A stretch of 52,542 nucleotides of DNA from Oscillospiraceae bacterium (GTDB taxonomy: Bacteria; Bacillota; Clostridia; Oscillospirales; Acutalibacteraceae): assembly GCA_902787025.1 (NCBI GenBank), contig CADAER010000003.1, positions 1 through 52,542 of the forward strand. Reading direction: 5' to 3'. Shown one piece after another: positions 9,101 through 16,822 of this stretch. The stretch's first letter is position 1. Each line of letters begins with the position of its first letter. The translations under genes and the position numbers were made by a program. The notes beneath the pieces are model-generated. The model was not told the origin of the DNA. It saw only the letters and a list, made by a program, of their open reading frames with translations, and searched no databases.

Positions 9101-9336
9101 GCCACAACGGCAACGCTTTCACGATGCTCCGCGCGGTGACGGCGGCGGCGGCTCTCGTGCGAAACGCGGATTTCGGCGTGGTGCTTCAGATCGCGCTCTC
9201 CGTTCTCGGCTTCGCCGTATGCGCAATTTTAGCGGCGACATCCAACGTTCCGGGCGGAATCACATCCTGCCTTATCGCGGCGGCTCTCGCGGCGGCGGCA
9301 TACTTTGTTTCGGATTTAATTAACAGAAAGGATTGA
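6130..9336 (+). CDS. Degenerate P-type-ATPase-like membrane protein with long acidic N-terminus
   Basis: The protein has 1068 residues counted from the ATG at 6130, which follows GGGGTG; a GTG three codons upstream is less likely. Residues 1 to about 490 are Glu/Pro/Lys-rich, low-complexity and probably disordered. A membrane region with about eight hydrophobic helices follows. Its soluble part aligns by eye with the P and N domains of heavy-metal P-type ATPases: VVLDSGDIF (D792) sits where DKTGTLT should be, LLGNRTLL (about 873) matches the metal-ATPase GNR segment, and GKLAAMFVVSYAVD with RTND (about 942) replaces the TGD loop. The CPx membrane motif, DKTGT and the GDGxNDAP hinge are all missing. 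It is therefore unlikely to pump ions and may act as a scaffold or sensor; this is inference. It sits between rlmB and ddh in one transcription unit. Confidence 0.7.
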   Translation: MEKDNLNFDLDALLEEAKGYSSGESAPAASAAAAGSWSLDDIDALIAGLDEPAKPAPIKEEKEEKAEEEPEYEAKQIKEFPDEDVPVKEYFRKDAKPEPVAIEPAAEEEPEKEEENDGEPSFLYDSEMSEAEIDSLVSSLFGDFMPDTPKAEEAVKAVEDEDDEPATQIYENEKPVTAPVEKAEEEQEKSEPEKAAPVKEEPEKKGASQKTAEIPTAPLYEDVYSGAEPGPVDISDVPVKQEEPVEIPPEKPKGEIREFSRSKANANKLAGMVINDFVPKKKEEEKTDPDRIPDYDPLAVYMAAQKESEEAGMETDENRESFLNPMKLEDTAEIDNDFLEPIDKPGILFKKNQYEMTSDLDPLPIVISADKAKAVDRTRVATTKKEPAPEEIKDEEFPGQIKLSGFEPVPEESLPDNTSEAELEAMLSESRRHKAKDFIVSSEEIDGEPEEIDGISFEKIADETAPAEESPAPVKKKKPKKQGNGRRLYSLGKPLPEYNEPGDRRHVHSSLNAAGIICLRQLLIDALIGIVLFIFNMVAAFSETDIFCRGGAGYYIANAVLLIIAAVFNSRILMSGFNAILRGEPDASAAATAVNALIFLHITVSAAVEIRQGGDTPVFAMLGVLAFAAVSAADYFNARRIIKNFELCAYKYEKKLYTIHDFEDENEIRELSRGIMLDRADLLYSSQTDFPEGFMRYSGSGQTEIRAVKRVLPVAGVAAIVTAAVSAFISRDGLAAFTAAVGAFGLCAPLFASFIPAVSLNSAGKALNKDGAFVSGLDSAAEFTNTNGVVLDSGDIFNRTKCRMHGMVDFKQIRMDDLLVYAAALVIKSNGPLRECFENVISEDHNLLPTVRDLAYEDKLGVSARIHSQKVLLGNRTLLENHGVNVPDISLEEKYTSTGKRALYLAVCGKLAAMFVVSYAVDLNLRPYFKKLEDAGISIIVRTNDVNVTEDLLSRGFGLPKTAFCVLGSVAGRLFARRRNEVSPSAPAKLGHNGNAFTMLRAVTAAAALVRNADFGVVLQIALSVLGFAVCAILAATSNVPGGITSCLIAAALAAAAYFVSDLINRKD

Positions 9337-9341
9337 AATAT

Positions 9342-10328
9342 ATGAGTATCAGAATCGGACTTTACGGCTACGGCAACCTTTCAAAAGGCGTTGAATACGC
9401 GATTATGCAGAACCCCGACACGGCTCTCGCCGCGGTGTTCACAAGACGCGATCCCTCGACGGTCAAGACAATCACGCCCGGCGTTCCCGTTTACAAATCG
9501 GAGGACGCTCCCGCGCACAAGGATGAAATTGACGTTATGATAGTCTGCGGCGGCAGCGCCACCGATCTTCCCGTGCAGACTCCCGCTCTCGCGGAATATT
9601 TCAATGTTGTCGATTCGTTCGACACACATGTCCGCATAGCGGAGCATTTCAAGAATGTTGACAGAGTAGCGAAGGAAAACGGCACAGTCGGCGTTATTTC
9701 CGTCGGCTGGGACCCCGGTCTTTTTTCGGTTAACCACATTTACGGCGACGCGGTTCTTCCCGTGGGCAGAGACTACGCGTTCTGGGGCAAGGGCGTAAGC
9801 CAGGGCCATTCCGACGCCATCCGCCGTGTTGAGGGCGTAAAGGACGCGAAGCAGTATACGATTCCCGTTCCCGCCGCTCTCGAAGCGGTAAGAAGCGGAT
9901 CTAATCCCGACCTCACCACCCGTCAGAAGCACACAAGAGAGTGCTTCGTTGTTGCCGAGGAAGGCGCGGACAAGGCGAGAATCGAGAAAGAAATCAAGGA
10001 AATGCCCAACTATTTCGCAGATTACGACACGACGGTGACATTTATCACACAGGAAGAGCTCAACCGCGATCACAGCGGACTTCCGCACCAGGGTTTTGTC
10101 TTCCGCTGCGGCAGCATCGGCAAGGACGGCGGCGACAAGGCGATGATTGAATACCGCCTTACGCTCGATTCAAACCCCGAGTTCACGGCATCCGTCCTGC
10201 TCGCCTACGCGAGAGCGGCATACCGTCTGAGCAAAGAGGGCTTCAAGGGCTGCAGAACGGTTCTTGATATCGCGCCCTCCTACCTCACGGCGAAAACGGG
10301 CGACGACCTGTTCGCGTATCTTCAGTAA
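9342..10328 (+). CDS. ddh: meso-Diaminopimelate D-dehydrogenase
   Basis: A 328-residue NADP-dependent enzyme that reductively aminates tetrahydrodipicolinate to meso-diaminopimelate in one step, giving lysine and the peptidoglycan cross-link residue. The Rossmann segment is IGLYGYGNLSKGVEYAI (residues 5-21), followed by FTRRDP for the NADP phosphate and the family hallmarks SFDTHVRI and SVGWDPGLFSVN. Length is normal for the family (about 320-330). ATG at 9342 has AGAAAGGA 9 nt upstream; the preceding gene ends 5 nt before. The terminator at 10336 ends the transcript. Confidence 0.93.
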   Translation: MSIRIGLYGYGNLSKGVEYAIMQNPDTALAAVFTRRDPSTVKTITPGVPVYKSEDAPAHKDEIDVMIVCGGSATDLPVQTPALAEYFNVVDSFDTHVRIAEHFKNVDRVAKENGTVGVISVGWDPGLFSVNHIYGDAVLPVGRDYAFWGKGVSQGHSDAIRRVEGVKDAKQYTIPVPAALEAVRSGSNPDLTTRQKHTRECFVVAEEGADKARIEKEIKEMPNYFADYDTTVTFITQEELNRDHSGLPHQGFVFRCGSIGKDGGDKAMIEYRLTLDSNPEFTASVLLAYARAAYRLSKEGFKGCRTVLDIAPSYLTAKTGDDLFAYLQ

Positions 10329-10335
10329 AAAAATG

Positions 10336-10364
10336 AGGCTTGCAGAGTGTTGCAAGCCTTTTTT
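10336..10364 (+). terminator. Terminator after ddh
   Basis: AGGCTTGCA (10336-10344), loop GAGTGT, TGCAAGCCT (10351-10359), then a T tract. It lies 8 nt after the ddh stop. Confidence 0.92.
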
Positions 10365-10410
10365 GCGTGGAGAAGCCGGGGGTCAGGGGGAGTTTTGCGC
10401 ACGTTTATAT

Positions 10411-10603
10411 GCGGGACAAAACCCGCACGATATACGCCTGCGGCGTTCGATATATCCCGACGGGATTCGATATATTGCCTTGCGGCAATTCGATATGTTC
10501 CTTTGGAACGAGGGAACACCTCATCAGTCACTTCGTGACAGCTTTTTTCTCCGAAAACGGGAACCCTTTTGTCGCTTACTCGACATTTCCCCTGACAGGG
10601 GAA
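10411..10603 (+). repeat. Modular hairpin-array repeat, copy 1
   Basis: A dense run of short palindromes: GCGGG..CCCGC (10411-10426), ACGCCTGCGGCGT (10434-10446), ATCCCGACGGGAT (10454-10466), ATTGCCTTGCGGCAAT (10474-10489), GTTCCTTTGGAAC (10497-10509), GTCACTTCGTGAC (10527-10539), GTCGCTTACTCGAC (10571-10584) and TTCCCCTGACAGGGGAA (10587-10603). Consecutive hairpins from the second to the fifth are each separated by the same linker TCGATAT. A second copy lies at 52221-52399. The repeat keeps an open frame through it, but the protein reading is probably a by-product of the repeat. Confidence 0.85.
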
Positions 10604-10743
10604 TAACCTCAAGGGCGAGCCGAGATACGAGGGGAAATTGCAATAAAATACAATCGGCGCTTTGCGCCCGTTAATTCGGAATTGGGAATTAGGAATTAGG
10701 AATTATTAATTATAAATCCGCAAACGGATAAAGGGATGATAAT
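10604..10743. other. Intergenic tail after hairpin repeat
   Basis: No gene is seen. A GC-rich stretch is followed by an AT-rich low-complexity tract of GGAATTAGGAATTA-type units (about 10676-10705). The ribosome site AAAGGGATGATAAT then precedes the next gene. Similar AATTAGGA tracts flank the other repeat copy near 52160. Confidence 0.5.
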
Positions 10744-13083
10744 ATGAAATCTGCGGATCTGAAATCTCTCGCGGTTCTGCCCGCGGTTGTAACGGGGGGA
10801 TTCACTCCCGATATGACGACATGGGAGAATGTGCTGGAATCGGCGAAGCTTTTTCTCTCGACCGCGTTGCAGTCGGGCGTGCCGTTCAGACAGTTTTTAA
10901 GCGTGCTTTTCGCGCTCATTTACGCGGCTGTGCCCATGCTCGACAACATAACGATTCCGATTGACAAATTGATAGCGAAGCCTTTTGCCGCTCCCGCCAT
11001 TATGAGTGAATACTCATATGAGGAAGGCGGGCTTGTCGATGACGCCGATTTTTATGTCTCCCCCGATGGGGACGACACGGCTGACGGCTCTTTTTCGCAT
11101 CCGTTTAAGACGATAACCGCCGCGAGGGACGCGGTGAGAGTCCTTGACAAAAGCGGGAAAACGGGCGTGACCGTGGCGATTAAGGCGGGCGAATACCGCA
11201 CGGGATGCGTTGATTTCGGAGCGGAGGACGGGAGTGAAACCTGCCCCGTAACATATACGGCATACGGCGACGGAGAGGTTGTTCTGAACGGAGGGCTGAA
11301 AATTCCGTCATCGGCTTTTTCGAAGATTACCGACGGCGCGGTGCTTGACAGACTGAGCGCAGACGCGAAGAAAAACGCGCTGGTCGCCGACCTGTTCTCG
11401 CTCGGCGTTACGGCTGAGGATTACGGCAAAATTTACGCGATAGGCGCATACAACACGGCGTGGGCATACAGCGGCGATTATACGGGGCCTGTTTACTCGG
11501 GACTTTTCGTCAATGAAGAACGCTGTTCCCTCGCGAGATACCCCGACACGGGATTTATAAAGACGGGTAAAGTCGTCTCCGAAGGCGGAGCGGAAACGCC
11601 CGACGGTCCAGAGGGCGACACCTACGCGCCCGACAGAAAGACGGCGAAAAGGGTGGGCTCCTGGAAGACACTCGACGATGTGTGGATGATGGGCTTCTGG
11701 CGCTATGACTGGGCTGACGGCTCAACTCCCGTTGCCTCTTTTGACAAGGAAAAAGGCGAACTGAAAACAAAGTTTTACAGCCGTTACGGCACGAAGGACA
11801 ACGCGCCTTTCTTCTTCTTCAATGTGCTGGAAGAGCTTGACTCCCCGAACGAGTGGTATCTTGACCGCGAGAACGGAAAACTCTATTTTTATCCTCCCGC
11901 TGACATTGAAAAATGCAGTGTGGAAATGTCTCTCTCGACACAGCCCGTCATAAGGGTTTCGGGCACAAACGGCATTAATTTCAAAGGGCTTACGGTCAGC
12001 AACACGAGAAGCGACGCCGTCATCATAAACGGTGAAAACATCACCGTCGAGCACTGCAAGGTGAAGAACACGGGCGGTTCGGCGATTGTCGCCGACGGCA
12101 GAAATATAACCGTGCGCGATTGCGATATCCGCAACACGGGCAGGGGCGGAATATATCTTTCGGGCGGCGACACTCCGACTCTCACGCCTTCGGGCAACAT
12201 AGCCGTAAACAATCTCATCTGCCATATAAGCGAGATTTACCTGACCTATCAGCCGGGAATTTCGCTCTACGGAGTAGGCAACCGCGCAGAACACAACGAG
12301 ATTTTCGATTCCCCGCACGAGGCGGTGACATACGGCGGCAACGACAATATTATCGCATACAACCGCATACACGAGGTCTGCAAGATAACGAGCGACGCGG
12401 GCGCGATTTACGCCGGCAGAAGCTGGTGCTCCTACGGAAACAAGGTGCTTTACAACTGCATCTACAACCTCGGCACGGGCGATTTCACTCCCTGCGGAAT
12501 CTATCTTGACGACGCGCTCTCGGGGCAGACGGTTGAGGGCAACCTGCTTGTGAATATTCCGGGCGTCGCAATTATGCTCGGCGGAGGCAGGGACCTTGTT
12601 GTGAGAAACAACATTGTGGTTGCGCGCGGCGACAAGGGGCTTCAGTACGACCAGCGCGCGATTGACGGATTCTTCGGCGGATGGTTCGAGGAGCACTCGG
12701 GAAAAGACGGCAACATGTGGACGGACCTGCGCTCGTCTCCGTGGAAGACGGAAACCTGGCAGAAGGCGTACCCCGGTATGGCGAAGATAAGCGACGATAT
12801 GAACGACCCGGACAATCCGTATTTCGCGGCGAATCCCGCGAACAGCAGGGTTGACGACAACCTTTATGTCACGGGCAGGAGGACGGTCGGCGCGGTTGAT
12901 GAAAAGGTGCTGAAATACAGTGAGTTTTCGGGCAACGCCCTGTTCAGCCCGGCTCAGCTCGGCTTGCTTTTCGTTGACGCGGGAAACGGCGATTACAGGC
13001 TCAGGGACGATTCCCCCGCGACGGCTTTCTCAAAGGATATACGGTCACTTCCCATTGAACAGATGGGCAGGGTGAACGGGTGA
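10744..13083 (+). CDS. Right-handed parallel beta-helix protein, GH141-like
   Basis: A 779-residue protein. The hydrophobic N-terminus (membrane-like stretch at about 48-70) is followed from residue 102 by FYVSPDGDDTADGSFSHPF and TITAARDAVR, the typical entry into secreted beta-helix carbohydrate-active proteins. The segment VTVAIKAGEYRTG, the LEELDSPNEWYLDRENGKLY signature (about 357-376) and rungs rich in Asn/Val-Ile with the phrase GNDNIIAYNRIHEV match GH141-like and related beta-helix families, some of which are alpha-L-fucosidases or xylanases. No classical cleavable signal is obvious, so it may be membrane-anchored. Catalytic residues cannot be assigned by eye. It is a single-gene unit with a terminator right after the stop. 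Confidence 0.65.
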   Translation: MKSADLKSLAVLPAVVTGGFTPDMTTWENVLESAKLFLSTALQSGVPFRQFLSVLFALIYAAVPMLDNITIPIDKLIAKPFAAPAIMSEYSYEEGGLVDDADFYVSPDGDDTADGSFSHPFKTITAARDAVRVLDKSGKTGVTVAIKAGEYRTGCVDFGAEDGSETCPVTYTAYGDGEVVLNGGLKIPSSAFSKITDGAVLDRLSADAKKNALVADLFSLGVTAEDYGKIYAIGAYNTAWAYSGDYTGPVYSGLFVNEERCSLARYPDTGFIKTGKVVSEGGAETPDGPEGDTYAPDRKTAKRVGSWKTLDDVWMMGFWRYDWADGSTPVASFDKEKGELKTKFYSRYGTKDNAPFFFFNVLEELDSPNEWYLDRENGKLYFYPPADIEKCSVEMSLSTQPVIRVSGTNGINFKGLTVSNTRSDAVIINGENITVEHCKVKNTGGSAIVADGRNITVRDCDIRNTGRGGIYLSGGDTPTLTPSGNIAVNNLICHISEIYLTYQPGISLYGVGNRAEHNEIFDSPHEAVTYGGNDNIIAYNRIHEVCKITSDAGAIYAGRSWCSYGNKVLYNCIYNLGTGDFTPCGIYLDDALSGQTVEGNLLVNIPGVAIMLGGGRDLVVRNNIVVARGDKGLQYDQRAIDGFFGGWFEEHSGKDGNMWTDLRSSPWKTETWQKAYPGMAKISDDMNDPDNPYFAANPANSRVDDNLYVTGRRTVGAVDEKVLKYSEFSGNALFSPAQLGLLFVDAGNGDYRLRDDSPATAFSKDIRSLPIEQMGRVNG

Positions 13084-13084
13084 C

Positions 13085-13108
13085 AAAAGGCGGCGTAAGC
13101 CGCCTTTT
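13085..13108 (+). terminator. Terminator after the beta-helix gene
   Basis: AAAAGGCGGC (13085-13094), loop GTAA, GCCGCCTTTT (13099-13108), followed by further T residues. It overlaps the stop codon region by a few bases. Confidence 0.92.
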
Positions 13109-13188
13109 TTTGATTAGGAATCAGATGTCAGGAGGTAGGGGTTAGATGTTGAGGGGCGCGCACAAGAGGAGATTGCGGTGGATTTTGC

Positions 13189-13207
13189 GGGCGGATGATA
13201 TCCGCCC
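13189..13207. repeat. GGGCGGA/TCCGCCC interspersed hairpin element
   Basis: GGGCGGA (13189-13195), loop TGATA, TCCGCCC (13201-13207), then CCTACGGG-like sequence. I recall this hairpin plus the CCCTACGG tail as a frequent interspersed element in Clostridia-type genomes. Only one copy is in the window, so its repeat status is from memory. Confidence 0.45.
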
Positions 13208-13347
13208 CTACGGGTTGGTGTTTGATTTGTTGTTTTGTGTTCTCGGAGAGGGCGGGTGTTTTCGGAGGAAAGGCGGAAAATCATTTGATGAGGGGGATCG
13301 TAATACAATCTTAATATCCTTTAATTCAATGTTAATGCGATGTGCAG

Positions 13348-13376
13348 TTGTTTCTTAATGCCGCGGTGAATATAAT
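13348..13376 (+). promoter_or_regulatory. Promoter of the tandem-repeat surface protein
   Basis: TTGTTT (13348-13353), 17-nt spacer, TATAAT (13371-13376), 45 nt upstream of the ATG. Confidence 0.6.
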
Positions 13377-13420
13377 GAGGTCAGTTGAAAAAACAAACAA
13401 CAAAAAAGGAGAAATCAGAA

Positions 13421-15697
13421 ATGAAAACACTCAGAAAAATTGCGGCAGTTTTACTCATTATCGCGGCGCTTTGCCCCGTGCTTGCCCTCTACCCCGCGGC
13501 GGCGGATACCGGCACTGTTATGTGGATCCAACGGGATTACAGACAGGGTAAATATATTGATGCGCCGGTTGAGTTGGCCGGCGAAATAACCGAAGGCGCA
13601 AACGATGTGCTCGCGGACGATTATTGCTACAGCTTCAACGCGGAGAACACAGGCTATTATATGGTATATTTTTCACAGGAATACTATTACGACCTGGAAA
13701 TTGTAAAAGCAGTCGGCAAAAGCAATGTTGAGAGCTTTGTTTCAATCGGTTCAAGTGCTCCGTTTTTTGACTGTTACCGGACCGCCGGAGGCGAATATTA
13801 TCTGTTTTATATATATGAACCCGGCGTTTATTATTTCAGAGTGGTTTCAGACAAATATCAAGGCGAAGCTCCTTATGATGATTGCTTTATCTTTCTTTCT
13901 TATCTTGGAGATCTGGCTTCGTTCACATTTGAAGATGACCCTTTATATATGGAAAGTCTGAACTTTTTTCAGTGGTCGGATACGACAGTAAATGTATGCG
14001 GCATTGCCGGATTTACATACGGCAGTTATGAAATTAATAATATAATGGCCGAAATAGACGAGTGGGCTCCCGGCAGAAGAACGGTAACTATGGACATCTC
14101 CAACGGGCCGGAATTCACGGTTGAAGTGAACCTTGCCGTTCCGGAAGAAAAGCCCGAAAAGGTTATTTTACCCGATTATTTCATGCCTACCGTTGATTAC
14201 AGATACAATTCTTTATGTGTTTACAGCGTGCCGAGAGAATACGGCAGATTGTTTTCTTATCCGGAACAGTTTGAAGTTTGTTTTTCAGACGGAACAACAG
14301 CAGAAGCAAGAATAGATTGCATCGCGGGAGGGGTTCCGGGTTATGCGGACATTATTCTTGACAACAATTCAAGACATCCCGTTGACGTAAGATATTATCA
14401 TTCGGGAAATCTTTATAAATGCGTTATTACCGTGGATGACATTGTCCTTTATGAAGAGACGGCAACCGGTAAACCTGCCGCGCAGGATGAGGCGGATGAA
14501 GCTGCCGATACGGCGGATATTGAGGAGGTTATGTGGCATGCCCTGTCCGGCGGTGAAGAAGGCGACGGTTACAGAGCGCTGCCTGTCAGAGGCGAGTTGT
14601 CAGTCGGCGAAAACAATGTCAATGTCAATGACGGCTGCCTGAGTTTTTATGCGGAAAAATCCGGCTATTATGCTATAGTTGAGACGGTCGATCCGTCTGA
14701 ATCAAAAAACGGCGCAACATTTGACATTGCGGCGGTTGACAGCGAAAACAAAGCGAATTTCATTTTTTCAACAAACGGTCCCAGACTTTCAATTAACGAA
14801 GTTAATGACGGAAACGGATACAAGGGCATTGTTTTTTATATTGACGAGCCCGGAACATATTATTTCAGATTTTATGATGAAGATTACATCGACGGTAAAT
14901 ATGTCGAGACGGATATATTCAGCTGTTCGGAAGAAATAAGATATTTAGGCGACCTGGTTTCGGCTTCTTTCGGGAAAGACACGCTTTATATCGGAAAGGA
15001 TATTGACAGCACATGGGGTGACAGGTCTGTCGATTTCAGATGTGACCTCAGTTTTTCCGACGGAAACACTTATTCAAGCGGTTTGTTAGGCAGTGTTGAT
15101 GAACTGGAGCCGGGCGACAGAACGATAAGTTTCAGCGTTTCGAACGGCCCGAGTGTTGCTGTCAATGTGAAACTTGCCGGTCTTACGGAAAAAATTGAAA
15201 AGATTGTTTTTCCAGATGATTTCACACCTGCCGTAACATATCATTTTGAGCCGATTTATAACGGAGTTTCGAGCAGAACTTATTCTTACCCCGAATATGT
15301 TGAACTGCATTTTACGGACGGTTCCGTAAAAAAAGTTGATTTTGATTCAGACGAAAAATGGGTTGAGTGCAGCAGCAGTTTTACACTTGGTTCTGATAAT
15401 CAATATCACTACATCAAAACAGAATATGTTTATATGAGTGAAACAGAGGTTATGTTCCTTGTTAATCTTGACGGAGTCCGTGTTGATGAAATGCCCGTAA
15501 AACACATTTCACCGAGCAATTCGGATTTCGGGACATACCTTTCGAACGCGGGAGGGCTTCTGAAATTCTTACGCACGGGTTCTCTTGTGGATACGCTGGG
15601 GAACATCGGATTTGTCGCGGGCGCGCTGCTCGGACTGACAAAAAACTATTTCAAATATCTCGGCTTTATTACCGAAAAGCGTGTTGAGTCCGTTTAA
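13421..15697 (+). CDS. Secreted protein with two tandem homologous repeats, unknown function
   Basis: The ATG at 13421 follows AAGGAG and starts a 758-residue protein with a clear signal peptide (Lys/Arg start, hydrophobic core to about residue 28, cleavage near AAA). The mature part is two copies of one unit: VMWIQRD at residue 33 and VMWHAL at residue 370 mark the same position, a period of 337 residues. Each unit has a segment with SFxAExxGYYxI, a TYYFR strand, a Gly-Pro-xx-xVxVxL strand and an FSDGTT/FTDGS motif, suggesting beta-sandwich and Ig-like folds. A hydrophobic helix-rich tail (about 710-745) may hold it at the membrane. Base use is more AT-rich than in neighbours, suggesting later acquisition. 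I do not recognise a family. Confidence 0.75.
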   Translation: MKTLRKIAAVLLIIAALCPVLALYPAAADTGTVMWIQRDYRQGKYIDAPVELAGEITEGANDVLADDYCYSFNAENTGYYMVYFSQEYYYDLEIVKAVGKSNVESFVSIGSSAPFFDCYRTAGGEYYLFYIYEPGVYYFRVVSDKYQGEAPYDDCFIFLSYLGDLASFTFEDDPLYMESLNFFQWSDTTVNVCGIAGFTYGSYEINNIMAEIDEWAPGRRTVTMDISNGPEFTVEVNLAVPEEKPEKVILPDYFMPTVDYRYNSLCVYSVPREYGRLFSYPEQFEVCFSDGTTAEARIDCIAGGVPGYADIILDNNSRHPVDVRYYHSGNLYKCVITVDDIVLYEETATGKPAAQDEADEAADTADIEEVMWHALSGGEEGDGYRALPVRGELSVGENNVNVNDGCLSFYAEKSGYYAIVETVDPSESKNGATFDIAAVDSENKANFIFSTNGPRLSINEVNDGNGYKGIVFYIDEPGTYYFRFYDEDYIDGKYVETDIFSCSEEIRYLGDLVSASFGKDTLYIGKDIDSTWGDRSVDFRCDLSFSDGNTYSSGLLGSVDELEPGDRTISFSVSNGPSVAVNVKLAGLTEKIEKIVFPDDFTPAVTYHFEPIYNGVSSRTYSYPEYVELHFTDGSVKKVDFDSDEKWVECSSSFTLGSDNQYHYIKTEYVYMSETEVMFLVNLDGVRVDEMPVKHISPSNSDFGTYLSNAGGLLKFLRTGSLVDTLGNIGFVAGALLGLTKNYFKYLGFITEKRVESV

Positions 15698-15720
15698 GCG
15701 TTGAACCGGACGAATTGAAA

Positions 15721-15755
15721 AACCGGCGGGTGATTTCACCCGCCGGTTTGTTTGG
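15721..15755. terminator. Bidirectional terminator
   Basis: AACCGGCGGGTGA (15721-15733) and TCACCCGCCGGTT (15736-15748) form a very strong stem with A residues before and T residues after it. It serves the plus-strand gene ending at 15697 and the minus-strand gene ending at 15772. Confidence 0.9.
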
Positions 15756-15771
15756 TGTTATTGATTTTTAT

Positions 15772-15999
15772 TTAACGGAAATTATATGTGCAGATTAGTT
15801 CATCTGTTGAAAAATCGTTTTCGGTTTTGCCCTGTTTTTCTCCCCATACAACAATAATGTGACCGGAGCATTTGGGACAAATGTCTGGATAACCTTCGAA
15901 TTCTTTGCACTCTTTCTTTATTTTATAAAAAGGGGAGTCGTCAAACATGCTTATGAACTCGTGGTTGCAGAGGGGACATATTACTTTTTGACACTTCAT
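15772..15999 (-). CDS. Small zinc-ribbon protein
   Basis: A 75-residue protein with two CxxC pairs: C8-P-L-C11 and, after about 30 residues, CPKC. This is a typical zinc-ribbon arrangement. The start is the ATG at 15999, preceded by CGGAG at 6 nt; a longer frame begins 10 codons up but lacks a ribosome site. Function is unknown; such small ribbons often bind nucleic acid or modify protein contacts. It lies 33 nt after the SDR gene and is the last gene of the aconitase X operon, although its more AT-rich codon use suggests it may be a late addition. Confidence 0.7.
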   Translation of the reverse strand: MKCQKVICPLCNHEFISMFDDSPFYKIKKECKEFEGYPDICPKCSGHIIVVWGEKQGKTENDFSTDELICTYNFR

Positions 16000-16032
16000 A
16001 ACAACTCCGTGATTTAAAAAATTAAACAATAC

Positions 16033-16821
16033 TCACGCGTAAAGCTTGCCGATTATGCGGTTTGAGAGGGAGACGGGGAGGTGTCGGACGAGGAAAACGA
16101 CCGCCTTGTATGAAAAACCGATTGTGTATATCGGCTTCACCTTTTCTTTAAGGGCTTTGTCCGCTATGAACGCGCCCGCGACGGCGGGAGACATACCGTT
16201 TCGCTCGTCGTTTTCCATACGGGAGACGCTTTTTTCTATTCTGCCCTCATAGATGTCGTCGCCCTGCGCGGTTTTTTCGCGGGCGTCGGTGAATCCCGTA
16301 CTTATGTCGCCGGGCTGGACCGCGCACACGGTGATGCCGAAGGGGCGCACCTCGTTGGCGAGGGCGAGGGTGTAGCTGTTGACGGCGGATTTTGTAGCCG
16401 AGTAATATGCCTGGAAAGGCAGCGCGACGGGAGCGCCGACGCTGCTTAAATTGACGATTCTGCCGCCGCCCTGCTTTCTCATAACGGGGAGAACGAAGCG
16501 GTTGACATTGACCATACCGAAGAAGTTGACATCGAAAAGGCGTTTCGCGTCTTCGGTTGAGGTAAATTCAATCGCGCCCGAGATGCCGAAGCCCGCGTTG
16601 TTTATCGCTATATCTATTCTGCCCTCTTTTTCAACAATGAGGTTGACGGCGTTTTTTACGGCGTTTTCATCGGTGACATCGGCGGAGATATGATTCATTC
16701 CGTCAACGCCTTTTTCGCGGCGGCTCAGCTCATAGACGGTGCAGCCCTTTTCAATCAGGGAGAGCGCTGTCTGCCTGCCGATGCCGGAGGTTCCGCCGGT
16801 TATCAATACTACCTTACCCAT
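16033..16821 (-). CDS. Short-chain dehydrogenase/reductase (SDR)
   Basis: A 262-residue classical SDR. The NAD(P)-binding motif is TGGTSGIG (residues 7-14), followed by the NNAG motif (about 76-79), the catalytic Ser in NLSSVGAP (about 127) and Y-x-x-x-K in YYSATKSAV (about 139-147). The Arg after the second strand (ELSRREKG) suggests NADP use. The C-terminus has a hydrophobic stretch like lipid- or steroid-active members. The start codon comes 1 nt after the stop of the upstream GH36 gene and lacks a strong ribosome site of its own, pointing to translational coupling. Substrate unknown. Confidence 0.9.
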   Translation of the reverse strand: MGKVVLITGGTSGIGRQTALSLIEKGCTVYELSRREKGVDGMNHISADVTDENAVKNAVNLIVEKEGRIDIAINNAGFGISGAIEFTSTEDAKRLFDVNFFGMVNVNRFVLPVMRKQGGGRIVNLSSVGAPVALPFQAYYSATKSAVNSYTLALANEVRPFGITVCAVQPGDISTGFTDAREKTAQGDDIYEGRIEKSVSRMENDERNGMSPAVAGAFIADKALKEKVKPIYTIGFSYKAVVFLVRHLPVSLSNRIIGKLYA

Positions 16822-16822
16822 A

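Larger units (their letters stand above)
13109..13420. other. Intergenic region with low-complexity tract and a GGGCGGA hairpin
   Basis: No gene is seen. It contains a purine-rich tract (AGGAATCAG, GGAGGTAGGGG; 13114-13150), a short interspersed hairpin at 13189-13207, a G-rich segment (13245-13300) and the promoter of the next gene. Confidence 0.5.
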
